DNA of 19,436 nucleotides from DATNBT01 sp964579765 (lineage in GTDB: Bacteria > Acidobacteriota > Vicinamibacteria > Vicinamibacterales > CAVVIG01), in the NCBI GenBank assembly GCA_964579765.1, contig CAZOIK010000408.1, positions 1 to 19,436 of the forward strand. Direction: 5' to 3'. Below, in pieces: positions 6,614 through 13,812 of this stretch. The translations under genes and the position numbers were made by a program. The first letter of the stretch is position 1. Every line of letters starts with the position of its first letter. The notes beneath the pieces are model-generated. The model was not told where the DNA came from and ran no database searches. It was given only the letters and a program-made list of their open reading frames with translations.

Positions 6614-6619
6614 TATAAT
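6614..6619 (-). promoter_or_regulatory. TATAAT -10 box, symmetrical, for cysM and possibly the divergent gene
   Basis: The palindrome ATTATAAT contains a perfect TATAAT on both strands. On the minus strand it would start transcription about 28 nt before the cysM ATG. On the plus strand it ends 9 nt before a TTG that could begin the methyltransferase. No good -35 is visible for either direction. Confidence 0.55.
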
Positions 6620-6628
6620 CTGAAACCC

Positions 6629-7216
6629 TTGACCTTCGTCGCCCGCACAGGCGGGTGGCTGTTCCGGCAGCGAACGTGGCTGCCGCTGCCGCTCGTCGCC
6701 GCCCTGCTGCTTGTTCCGCCCCCCGCCAGCGCGCCGAACGAGTCATTGTGGATCATCGGCGCCCTGGTGGTCGCCTGCGGCGAGGCGATTCGGCTGTGGG
6801 CCGTGCATCATATCGGCGCGATCTCGCGTACGCGCAGCGATCGCCTCGGTCCGCTCGTCGCCAGCGGCCCGTTTGCGCACGTCCGCAACCCGCTCTACTT
6901 GGGCAACATCCTGCTGTGGGCCGGCTTCACGCTCGCGGCGCGCCTGCTCTGGCTGCTCCCGGTCGTGCTCGTGCTCCTTGCGCTCGAGTACCACGCGATC
7001 GTGCGCTGGGAGGAGCAGCTCATCGCTAGGCGCATCGGACCGCCGTACGCCGACTATGTCGCCCTCGTCCCGCGATGGCTCCCGAAGTTGCGCACGGCCT
7101 CGCGGGCGCGCCCGGCAGCGGCGTTTTCCTGGCGGCAGACGATCTTCAGCGAGCGCGGGACTTTGATCGCAATCGCCGCGGGCTTTTTGCTGCTGTTCTT
7201 AAAGGCTCGTTTCTGA
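6629..7216 (+). CDS. ICMT/PEMT-like membrane methyltransferase
   Basis: About 195 residues with several membrane segments (LPLPLVAALLLV, LWIIGALVVACG, NILLWAGFTLAARLLWLLPVVLVLLALEY). The signature of the isoprenylcysteine/phospholipid methyltransferase group is clear: GPFAHVRNPLYLGN, then ALEYHAIVRWEEQLIARRIGPPYADYVALVPRWLP at the C-terminus, where the EE pair and the Tyr-x2-Tyr-x4-Pro pattern are typical. These enzymes use S-adenosylmethionine; the substrate here is unknown. The start is uncertain: an ATG at 6578 is in frame, but it overlaps the cysM start and lies before the TATAAT box, so I prefer the TTG at 6629. The gene ends inside the convergent glycosylase gene, overlapping it by 71 nt. 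Confidence 0.8.
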   Translation: MTFVARTGGWLFRQRTWLPLPLVAALLLVPPPASAPNESLWIIGALVVACGEAIRLWAVHHIGAISRTRSDRLGPLVASGPFAHVRNPLYLGNILLWAGFTLAARLLWLLPVVLVLLALEYHAIVRWEEQLIARRIGPPYADYVALVPRWLPKLRTASRARPAAAFSWRQTIFSERGTLIAIAAGFLLLFLKARF

Positions 7217-7823
7217 GCGTCTGCCACAAATACCACGACGCCACAGAGCGATAAGGCCGCCACGCCTGACCGAGCGCCAGAATCTTCTTCGGGTCAGGCC
7301 GCTTCCGAAGCCCGTACAGCCGCTGGATCGCGTTGACGATGCCGAGGTCACCCGCCGGAAGGATGTCGGGCCGGTGAAGCCGGAACATCAGGAACATCTC
7401 AGCGGTCCACCGGCCGAAGCCCTTGACGGCGGTCAGCCGCTCAATGACGAGCTCGTCCTCGAGATGCTCGAGTTCCTCGAGGTTGAGCCGACCATCCGCG
7501 ATCCGCGCGCACAAGTCGCGCAGGTAGCCGACCTTCTGCCCGCTGAGGCCGACGCCGCGCAGGGCCGCGTCGTCGATCGCATGGATCGCCTGCGCGTGTG
7601 GAATCTCGCCGCCCGGAAAGAGCGCGACGAAGCGGCCGAAAATCGTCGCGGCGGCCTTCGTCGAGAGCTGCTGGCTCACGATCGCGCCGACGAGCGCGCT
7701 GAGGTGATCCTTCCGCTGGCGCCCGGCCATGCCGCACGGGCCGATCTTCCTGATTGCGGCGCCGAGCACCTTATCGCGCCGCATCAGCAGGCGCCGCGCC
7801 TTTTCGTATTCAACCGGAGTCAT
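7146..7823 (-). CDS. HhH-GPD DNA glycosylase, AlkA-like (3-methyladenine type)
   Basis: A 225-residue base-excision repair protein. The SQQLS motif is at 50-54. The helix-hairpin-helix is at about 130-141 (LTAVKGFGRWTA), and the catalytic Asp is D159 (ILPAGDLG). This layout matches the AlkA/MAG group that removes alkylated purines, and there is no FeS cysteine loop as in EndoIII/MutY. It begins 12 nt after the SUMF1-fold gene and probably shares its transcript. The last residues are strongly basic (KSPRRLRSKSRAR) and are encoded in the overlap with the opposite-strand methyltransferase gene. Confidence 0.9.
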   Translation of the reverse strand: MTPVEYEKARRLLMRRDKVLGAAIRKIGPCGMAGRQRKDHLSALVGAIVSQQLSTKAAATIFGRFVALFPGGEIPHAQAIHAIDDAALRGVGLSGQKVGYLRDLCARIADGRLNLEELEHLEDELVIERLTAVKGFGRWTAEMFLMFRLHRPDILPAGDLGIVNAIQRLYGLRKRPDPKKILALGQAWRPYRSVASWYLWQTLRNEPLRTAAKSPRRLRSKSRAR

Positions 7824-7835
7824 GCGCGATTGAGA

Positions 7836-8675
7836 TCAATCCGTGCAGACGATTCTGAAGCCGATGCTGTAGGCGTACGTATCGGGCGGCACGCGGTGCC
7901 GGTACGCGCAGCGCAGCATCGTGGCGTCCTCGGTCACCCACGACCCGCCGCGCACGATGCGGAGGCTGCCGGCCGCGGGACCACGCGGGTCCTGCGCGTC
8001 GCCCTGGCCGTAGTAGTCGGCGGCGTACCAGTCGGCCACCCACTCCCACGCGTTGCCGATGACGTCGCACAAGCCGTATGCGTTGGCCGGATAGGTCCCC
8101 GTCGGACGCGTGCCGCGCTGACGTTTCGCGGCCGGTTCAGCGAGGTAGTTCCCGTGCGACGGATCGAGGGTATCGCCCCAGGGATACTTCGCGCCGTCGG
8201 CCCCGCCCCGCGCCGCTTTCTCCCACTCCGCTTCGGTCGGCAGCCGCACAGGTCGTCCGGTTTCGACAGCGAGCCACGCGCAATAGGCAACGGCGTCGTC
8301 GTAGCGGACGAGCACGACTGGATGGTTGCCACGACCGGGGGGCGGTTCGCCGTCGTTCCAGACGTACGGCGCGGCGAATTCCTTGAACGTCGCGTCGCGG
8401 CCGCCTGCCGCGATGAGCGGTAAGCCGCGGACGCCCGGCGCTGGATGCCTTGTCGCGCGCACGAAGCGCGCGTACTCGTCGTTGGTCACGGGAAACCGGC
8501 CAATGAAGAACTCGTTGACGTACACACGATGAACGGGTCGCTCGTCCGCCTCTCCGTCGGCGGCGCCCATCAGGAAATCGCCGGCCGGGATTCTCGCAAG
8601 GTGCGGAACGGCAGCAACAGTCATCGTGCGTTCGAACGCGACGTCTCGCATGTCGCCAGGCACGGCTTTGACCAA
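7836..8675 (-). CDS. SUMF1/FGE-fold protein lacking the catalytic cysteines
   Basis: Up to 279 residues with the formylglycine-generating-enzyme fold: IPAGDFLMGAADGEADERPVHRV from residue 29, FPVTNDEYARFV at 61-72, HPVVLVRYDDAVAYCAWL at 118-135, RLPTEAEWEKAARGG at 144-158, GNAWEWVADWY at 207-217, RGGSWV at 242-247 and GFRIV near the end. The two active-site cysteines of true FGE, which follow the GGS motif, are Thr and Met here, so sulfatase activation is unlikely; many proteins of this fold have other or unknown roles. The longest start is a TTG at 8675; the ATG at 8651 fits better with a TATACT box at 8687-8682. The glycosylase gene follows after 12 nt. Confidence 0.85.
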   Translation of the reverse strand: MVKAVPGDMRDVAFERTMTVAAVPHLARIPAGDFLMGAADGEADERPVHRVYVNEFFIGRFPVTNDEYARFVRATRHPAPGVRGLPLIAAGGRDATFKEFAAPYVWNDGEPPPGRGNHPVVLVRYDDAVAYCAWLAVETGRPVRLPTEAEWEKAARGGADGAKYPWGDTLDPSHGNYLAEPAAKRQRGTRPTGTYPANAYGLCDVIGNAWEWVADWYAADYYGQGDAQDPRGPAAGSLRIVRGGSWVTEDATMLRCAYRHRVPPDTYAYSIGFRIVCTD

Positions 8676-8683
8676 AAGGCCAG

Positions 8684-8689
8684 TATAGT
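8684..8689 (+). promoter_or_regulatory. Candidate -10 box for the CoA-transferase gene
   Basis: TATAGT lies 9 nt before the ATG at 8699, close enough for a leaderless or nearly leaderless message. No ribosome site precedes this ATG, which agrees. The minus strand has an overlapping TATACT that could serve the divergent SUMF1-fold gene. A clear -35 is missing. Confidence 0.4.
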
Positions 8690-8698
8690 GCAGTAATC

Positions 8699-9877
8699 AT
8701 GGGCCCTTTTCACGACATCATCGTTCTGGATCTCACACGAGTGCTCTCCGGACCGTATTGCACAATGTTGCTCGCCGATCTCGGTGCGCGCGTCATCAAG
8801 ATCGAACAGCCGAAGGGCGGCGACGACACGCGGCCGTGGGGGCCGCCGTTCCTCAACGGCGAGAGCGCGTACTTCCTCAGCATCAACCGCAACAAGGAGA
8901 GCGTGACGCTCGACTTCAAGCACCCGAGGGGCCGCGCGCTCCTTGATCAGCTCATCGCCAAGGCCGACGTCGTCGTCGAGAACTTCCGACCCGGCACGCT
9001 CGCGCGCATGCAGCTCGATTACGCCTCGCTGTCGGCGACGTATCCGCGCCTCGTCTACTGTTCGCTGTCGGGATTCGGCCACACGGGGCCGCGCAGTCCG
9101 GAAGCTGGGTACGACGCCGTACTGCAGGCGGAAGGCGGCATGATGAGCCTGACCGGATCGCCCGACGCGCAGCCGTTCCGCGTCGGCGTGGCAATCGCCG
9201 ACATCGTCTCCGGCATGTTCGCGGCACAGGGCATCTCGGCCGCGCTCTACGCGCGCGAGCGTACGGGACGCGGACAGTATGTGGACATTGCGATGCTCGA
9301 CGCAGTCGCCGCGCTGCTGACGTATCAGGCCGGTATCTACTTCGCGACTGGTACGCCGCCGACTCGGATGGGCAACCGCCACCCGACGATCGTGCCGTAC
9401 GAGACGTTCACCGCGTCGGACGGCGATTTCATGCTCGCCGTCGGCACGGACGAGCAGTGGAAGAAATTCTGCGAGATCGCGTCGCTCGATCTCGGCGAGC
9501 AGTACGCGACCAACCGGGGTCGCGTCACCGGCTACGCGGAGCTGCGGCCGAGGGTCGCCGCCGCGTTGCACGCTCACTCGCGCAGCTACTGGATTGAACG
9601 CCTCCGCGCCGCGGGTGTGCCGTGCGGCTCGGTCCGCAACCTCGCCGAGGTGTTCGCGGATCCGCAGATCGCGGCGCGCGACATGGTGGTGCCGATGACG
9701 CATCCGAAGGCGGGCAACATCCGCGTCCTCGGATCGCCGATGAAGCTGTCGGACACTCCGGCGTCGCAGCGCACGGCGCCGCCGACGCACGGTCAGCATA
9801 CGGAGCACGTGCTGCGCGGTGACCTGGGGCTGAGCACCGATGCCATCAGCGAGCTGCGATCGGCGGGCGTGATCTGA
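8699..9877 (+). CDS. CaiB/BaiF class III CoA-transferase
   Basis: A 392-residue family III CoA-transferase, which moves CoA between carboxylic acids through an aspartyl anhydride. The N-terminal motif is VLDLTRVLSGPYCTMLLADLGARVIKIE at 9-36, followed by RNKESVTLDFKHPRG at 64-78 and ENFRPGT at 94-100. The catalytic Asp is D168 (VAIADIVSGMFAA), and GRGQYVDIAMLDAVAALL follows. The substrate cannot be read from sequence; relatives act on oxalate, carnitine, succinate, 2-methylacyl and aromatic acids. It ends TGATG, its stop sharing one base with the start of the next gene. Confidence 0.93.
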   Translation: MGPFHDIIVLDLTRVLSGPYCTMLLADLGARVIKIEQPKGGDDTRPWGPPFLNGESAYFLSINRNKESVTLDFKHPRGRALLDQLIAKADVVVENFRPGTLARMQLDYASLSATYPRLVYCSLSGFGHTGPRSPEAGYDAVLQAEGGMMSLTGSPDAQPFRVGVAIADIVSGMFAAQGISAALYARERTGRGQYVDIAMLDAVAALLTYQAGIYFATGTPPTRMGNRHPTIVPYETFTASDGDFMLAVGTDEQWKKFCEIASLDLGEQYATNRGRVTGYAELRPRVAAALHAHSRSYWIERLRAAGVPCGSVRNLAEVFADPQIAARDMVVPMTHPKAGNIRVLGSPMKLSDTPASQRTAPPTHGQHTEHVLRGDLGLSTDAISELRSAGVI

Positions 9878-10314
9878 TGGAGGTCTCCGTCGTCCGTCAG
9901 CGCGTCCGCGAGCTGCTGCAGAACGCCAAGCGGCCGGCCGCGGACCGCCGCGCGCGCCGCCGTGCGCAGATCGATCAGGCGACGGCGGAGTACGAAGCGT
10001 TTCTCGAACGCGTCGCCGTGCCGCTGTTCCGGCAGGTCGTGAGCGTCCTGAAAGCGGAACGCTATCCGTTCGACGTTTTCACGCCGGGCGGCAGCGTGCG
10101 GCTGATGACAGGACGGGGCAACGACGACTACATCGAGATCACGCTCGACACGGCAGGTGCTGCGCCGAAGCTGATCGGCCGGGCGAGCCACTCGCGCGGC
10201 GGCGATGTCGTGCAGACCGAACTCGTGCTCAACGCGACGTCGGATATCGGCGCCCTGACCGACGAGGATCTGCTCGGCTATCTGCTGAGTGAGCTCGAGA
10301 ACTTCCTGACGTAG
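9877..10314 (+). CDS. Unknown 145-residue protein coupled to the CoA-transferase
   Basis: I do not recognise this family. The first 35 residues are basic and helical (RVRELLQNAKRPAADRRARRR), followed by a mixed alpha/beta part (FRQVVSVLKAERYPFDVFTPGGSVRLMT, DDYIEITLDTA) and an acidic C-terminal helix (LTDEDLLGYLLSELENFL). No signal peptide, membrane helix or cysteine pair is visible. Its ATG overlaps the stop of the CoA-transferase by one base, so translation is probably coupled. It stops with TAG. Confidence 0.75.
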   Translation: MEVSVVRQRVRELLQNAKRPAADRRARRRAQIDQATAEYEAFLERVAVPLFRQVVSVLKAERYPFDVFTPGGSVRLMTGRGNDDYIEITLDTAGAAPKLIGRASHSRGGDVVQTELVLNATSDIGALTDEDLLGYLLSELENFLT

Positions 10315-10334
10315 CGCCCGCGTTCAGTAGTTCA

Positions 10335-10352
10335 GTAGTGCAGGCCGAAGCC
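10335..10352 (+). repeat. Palindromic repeat, copy C (degraded), in a convergent gap
   Basis: GTAGTGCAGGCC followed by GAAGCC matches the left arm of the repeat family, but the right arm is broken. It is preceded by a tandem TTCAGTAG. It fills the 39-nt gap between two converging genes, ending one base before the stop of the PilT-like gene. I see no T-rich terminator there. Confidence 0.6.
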
Positions 10353-10353
10353 G

Positions 10354-12573
10354 CTATCCCACGCGCTCGATCAGCGCGGTATCCATGCCGAGGCGCTTCA
10401 GCAGCGCGAGGAAGCCGGCGCGATCGGCCGCGCGGCGATACGCTTCGCGGACATCGACCGATCCGCTCTGCACGAGTCCCGCCAGCGCGTCGTTGAGCGG
10501 CTGCATGCCCTGGCGCCGGGCGCCCTCGATGGCAATCGGCAGCTGCGACGTCCGGCCTTCGGCGATGATGCCCGCCACGGCCGGATTGTTCAGCAGGATC
10601 TCCCTCGCGGCGAGCCGACCGCCGCCATTCTTCCTGACCAGCACCTGCGCGACGACGCCGCGCAGGTTCTCGGCCATCGCGAGCTGCACCTGCCGGCGGT
10701 ACTCCGGCGGGTACAGGTTGATGATGCGATCGATCGCCGTTGCCGTGTCGTGCGCGGGGAAGCCGCCGATCACCAGCTGACCCGACGCCGCCGCCTCGAG
10801 CGCGACGTTGATGAGCGGCGCCGTGCGCATCGACTCGATGACGATGACGTCAGGATCCTCGCGGAGCGCGGCGCGCGCGACGGCTTCAATCTCCTCGTGC
10901 GTCCCCCGCACCTCGCGCTGGCTGATGAACGAGGTGCCCCGCTCGTGCACGACGTTGATCTCGTTCTCGATCGTGATGACGTGATCGCGGCGCGTTCGGT
11001 TGATGAGATCGACGAACGCCGAGATCATCGTGCGCTTGCCGCTCAGCCTCGGCCCCGCGATGAGCACGATGCCTTCCGGTTCGATGGCGAGCGACTGCAC
11101 CTCGCGCGTGAGCCCGAGCTGCTCGGTCGAGACCGCGCGCACCGGCATCATGCGGAACACGCCGCCGGGTCCGCGATGATCGCGGAAGCTCAGGCACCGC
11201 ACACGGCCGACGCCCTCGAGATCCGCGATCCACTCGGTCGCCTGCCCGCTCCGCAGCGCCTCGTGGTTGCGCTCCGGCATCATCGTCACGAGCAGCGACT
11301 CGACGTCGTTCGGCCCGTGCGAGGGCTCGCCCTCGAGCATCTGAATTTCGCCGTCCACTCGAACTGACGGACCCGCGTGCGACGACAAGTACAGCGTGGA
11401 CGCGCCACGGGCGGCGGCCAGTCGCAGCAGCCGATCCAGGCCCGACACGCCCGGCGACACAATCGGCGCCGGCGTATCCGTTCGGATCGGGCTGCGCGCC
11501 AGCGGCAGTACGGGCGCGAGCGGCGGCACCGGCGCGTGGAACGCGGGATCCGGCTGCAACGACATCGCCGGCGTCGGTGCAATCGGCGGAGGCGCAATCG
11601 GCAGCACAGCGATCGGCGGCGAAACGATTGGCGGTGGAGTCACCGGTGCCGCGGCGATGGGCGGCGCGATCGGCGGCGGAGCCACCGGCGCTCCGGCGAC
11701 TGGCGCGATCGGCGGAACGGACGGGAACGCGGCCGCAATCGGCGCGGCGGGCGCGACCGGTGTCGGCACGACCGGCGTCGGCACAATGGCAGGCGGTGCA
11801 ACTGCCGCCGGCGCGGCCGGAACCGGCGCAATCGGAGCCACACGTGGCGCCGCGGACGGGGGCGGTACGGCCGTCGGCGCCGGCGCGGCCACCGGTGTCG
11901 GCGCAACGGGCTTCGGCGCCGGCGCAGCGGCGACGACCGGCGCGGCGGGCGGCGGCGCCACAGGTGCCGGCGCTGGTGGCGACGCAGGGACTGTCGCTTC
12001 CGGTCGCGCAGGCGTCGCTGCCGAGCCGAAGAGCTCGCCCGCGTCCGCAGCCGAGAGCGACAGGTCATCGTCGGCGGCCGAGGTCTCAGGGACGACGGCG
12101 GCCGACGCGATCGCCACCGGTGCAACCGGCGCGGCAACGGGCGCAGCCGCGACGGGCGCCTTCGCGTCCAGCGAGGGAATCGAGTCGTCGATGTCGGCAG
12201 TCGATGCTGCGGCGGCTGGCGGCCCGAAAATGTCCTCGGGAATGCGATCGTCGTCCGGGATCTTACGGCGGCGGATTTCGACCCAGACGTCGTCGCCGCC
12301 GCGAGCCGCGACCACCGTGAAGCTCTCGCCCGCAAAGCCCGGCTGCGCGGCGAGCTCGTGCTGAATCGCCCCGAACTCGTCGAGCGCCGCAAAGGCCTCC
12401 GGCGTGAGCAGCTGCGAGACGATGCCGTTGACGGCTTCGAGCGTCAGCCCCTTGCTCGCCAGCTCCACCTGCCCTGACGGCGCGACGACGTACGGCTTGT
12501 CGCCCGCGTGCATGACGAGGGCTTCGCCGTCAACGCTGACGATCGCCTGGAGGAGCGAAGGGACGAGACTCAT
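10354..12573 (-). CDS. PilT-like protein: two N-domains, Pro/Ala linker, degenerate ATPase
   Basis: A 739-residue protein from the ATG at 12573, which has AGGTGG just before it; a GTG at 12585 would add four residues. Residues 1-105 resemble a PilT N-terminal domain. Residues about 139-364 are a Pro/Ala/Val-rich linker. A second PilT N-domain follows at 377-478 (RGASTLYLSSHAGPSVRVDGEI), then a PilT ATPase-like domain at 496-739 (SQREV, ALREDPDVIVIE, LYPPEYRRQVQLAMAENL, GGGRLAAREIL, NPAVAGIIAEG). All nucleotide motifs deviate: Walker A is GPRLSGKRT with Arg after the Lys, the Asp box has Asn, the catalytic Glu of the GEMRD motif is Ser, and the His box has Pro in place of His. PilT powers type IV pilus retraction; this protein may not hydrolyse ATP and could be a structural or regulatory partner. 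No other pilus gene is in the window. Confidence 0.8.
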   Translation of the reverse strand: MSLVPSLLQAIVSVDGEALVMHAGDKPYVVAPSGQVELASKGLTLEAVNGIVSQLLTPEAFAALDEFGAIQHELAAQPGFAGESFTVVAARGGDDVWVEIRRRKIPDDDRIPEDIFGPPAAAASTADIDDSIPSLDAKAPVAAAPVAAPVAPVAIASAAVVPETSAADDDLSLSAADAGELFGSAATPARPEATVPASPPAPAPVAPPPAAPVVAAAPAPKPVAPTPVAAPAPTAVPPPSAAPRVAPIAPVPAAPAAVAPPAIVPTPVVPTPVAPAAPIAAAFPSVPPIAPVAGAPVAPPPIAPPIAAAPVTPPPIVSPPIAVLPIAPPPIAPTPAMSLQPDPAFHAPVPPLAPVLPLARSPIRTDTPAPIVSPGVSGLDRLLRLAAARGASTLYLSSHAGPSVRVDGEIQMLEGEPSHGPNDVESLLVTMMPERNHEALRSGQATEWIADLEGVGRVRCLSFRDHRGPGGVFRMMPVRAVSTEQLGLTREVQSLAIEPEGIVLIAGPRLSGKRTMISAFVDLINRTRRDHVITIENEINVVHERGTSFISQREVRGTHEEIEAVARAALREDPDVIVIESMRTAPLINVALEAAASGQLVIGGFPAHDTATAIDRIINLYPPEYRRQVQLAMAENLRGVVAQVLVRKNGGGRLAAREILLNNPAVAGIIAEGRTSQLPIAIEGARRQGMQPLNDALAGLVQSGSVDVREAYRRAADRAGFLALLKRLGMDTALIERVG

Positions 12574-12621
12574 CGCCACCTGCACATATCGGCACGTGGC
12601 GCGCGCATCATTAGCGTCGGG

Positions 12622-13056
12622 TCATTCGCGCCGCGGCACGCCGGCCTCGTACACCCGCACGAGCTCCACCAGCTTGTACCCCTTCGTCTGATAAGGCGGA
12701 ATGATGCGCTCCGTGCGAAGGTACTGCAGCATGCCCTCGTCGGAGTAGTCGGGCGCGCCGATCTCCGGCATCGACGTGAGCACCTGCTCGAGGTCGGGCA
12801 CCGACATCTTCTTGTAAGAGACCGTTCGCGTGCGCCGGAACATCCGCAGCCCTCCGGCCGGCTCGTCGCGCGTCGCGGTCTCGAAGACGACGAACACTTC
12901 GTTGCTCATGAAGTTGTAGTCGGCTTCGGATCGGCTCGCCGGCGCGTCCTCGACGCGAACGAGCACGAGCCCGTCGATTGCCTTGAGCCGATCGACGAGC
13001 GTCTGCGTGAACGTACCTTCACCGGACCACTTCGAGAGGTCAACTTCCGCGGCCAT
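12622..13056 (-). CDS. Unknown 144-residue protein between ubiE and the PilT-like gene
   Basis: I do not recognise this family. The ATG at 13056 lies 2 nt after the ubiE stop; a longer reading to 13242 would overlap ubiE and looks false in its composition. The sequence opens MAAEVDLSKWSGEGTF and has a charged alpha/beta pattern with no signal peptide or membrane helix (VLVRVEDAPASRSEADYNF, NEVFVVFETA, GYKLVELVRVYEAG). It may bind a partner or nucleic acid, but nothing shows this. It is followed after 48 nt by the PilT-like gene. Confidence 0.7.
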   Translation of the reverse strand: MAAEVDLSKWSGEGTFTQTLVDRLKAIDGLVLVRVEDAPASRSEADYNFMSNEVFVVFETATRDEPAGGLRMFRRTRTVSYKKMSVPDLEQVLTSMPEIGAPDYSDEGMLQYLRTERIIPPYQTKGYKLVELVRVYEAGVPRRE

Positions 13057-13058
13057 CG

Positions 13059-13787
13059 TCAGGACGCTCCCCCGCGCTTGCGCGCCACATGGATCGTCAT
13101 CAGTCCGCCGAGCACCGGCGTGCACTCGACGCGATCGAATCCGCGCGCTTCGAACAGTCGCGCGACGCCGCGCGCACCGGGATAGTTTCTGATCGACGCG
13201 GGGATGTACCGATAGGTATCCGGGTCGCCGTGTAGGATCCATCCGAGCAGCGCGCCGGTCACGTTCAGATAGGCGAGATAGACGGCCCTGACGATCGCAT
13301 TTGAGGGCCGGTTGAAGTCAAGCGACAACGCGACGCCCCCGCGCTTCAGGACCCGGTGGATCTCGTCGATCGCCGCGGGCAGATCCGGGACGTTGCGCAG
13401 CCCGTACCCGGCCGTGGCGACGTCGAACGACTCGCCGGCGAACGGCAGCGCCAGCATGTCACCGACGAGAAACCCCGGCCGCGCCGAACCGCCGCCGACC
13501 TTCGCGTTCGCCAGCTCAATCATCCGCAATGTCACGTCGAGGCCGACGACGCGCGCGCCGGTGGCGGCGAGCTGAAACGCGATGTCACCCGTGCCCGTCG
13601 CGAGATCGAGCGCGTTCGCACCGGCGTGTGGCGCCGCCATCGCGACGAGCCGGCGCTTCCACCGGCGATCCTGTCCGTACGACAGCAGCACCGTAATGAG
13701 ATCGTAGCGGTCCGCGATCGTCGCGAACAGCCGGCGCACGTACCGGCGCTTCCCGTCGGGCGTCGCGATCGCGTCTGCAAGGGCCAT
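13059..13787 (-). CDS. ubiE: UbiE/MenG C-methyltransferase (quinone biosynthesis)
   Basis: A class I SAM methyltransferase of 242 residues from the ATG at 13787, which has AAAGGTG in front. The start motif RRLFATIADRYDLITVLLSYGQDRRWKR is that of UbiE, followed by SAM motif I (DLATGTGD at 61-68), GLRNVPDL at 130-137, LKRGGVALSLDFNRP near 158-172 and YRYIPASIRNYP. These enzymes methylate demethylmenaquinone or the ubiquinone precursor; menaquinone is more likely if the host is an acidobacterium. A longer reading to 13829 would overlap the divergent regulator gene. The next gene follows after 2 nt. Confidence 0.9.
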   Translation of the reverse strand: MALADAIATPDGKRRYVRRLFATIADRYDLITVLLSYGQDRRWKRRLVAMAAPHAGANALDLATGTGDIAFQLAATGARVVGLDVTLRMIELANAKVGGGSARPGFLVGDMLALPFAGESFDVATAGYGLRNVPDLPAAIDEIHRVLKRGGVALSLDFNRPSNAIVRAVYLAYLNVTGALLGWILHGDPDTYRYIPASIRNYPGARGVARLFEARGFDRVECTPVLGGLMTIHVARKRGGAS

Positions 13788-13798
13788 CACCTTTCGTC

Positions 13799-13809
13799 GG
13801 ATAATATCC
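13799..13809. promoter_or_regulatory. Shared divergent promoter region with short palindrome
   Basis: GGATAATATCC is a perfect 5-bp inverted repeat around one base. It contains TAATAT on the plus strand, ending 5 nt before the regulator ATG at 13813, and TATTAT on the minus strand before ubiE. It could be a -10 element for one or both genes, or a small operator for the regulator; it does not match the 19-bp DtxR or MntR boxes I know. Confidence 0.35.
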
Positions 13810-13812
13810 CGC

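Noticed and set aside
11396..12364. Plus-strand reading of 322 residues, rich in Gly and Ala, resembling a PE_PGRS-like protein
   Set aside because: It is the complement of the Pro/Ala linker of the PilT-like gene; its composition follows from GGC/GCC repeats on that strand and it has no start signal.
13057..13242. Extended N-terminus of the 144-residue unknown gene
   Set aside because: It overlaps ubiE, and its residues are Arg-rich shadow sequence; the ATG at 13056 directly after the ubiE stop is the natural start.
13799..13809. DtxR/IdeR or MntR consensus box at the regulator promoter
   Set aside because: The palindrome is only 11 bp, and the surrounding bases do not continue the symmetry or match the known 19-bp boxes.
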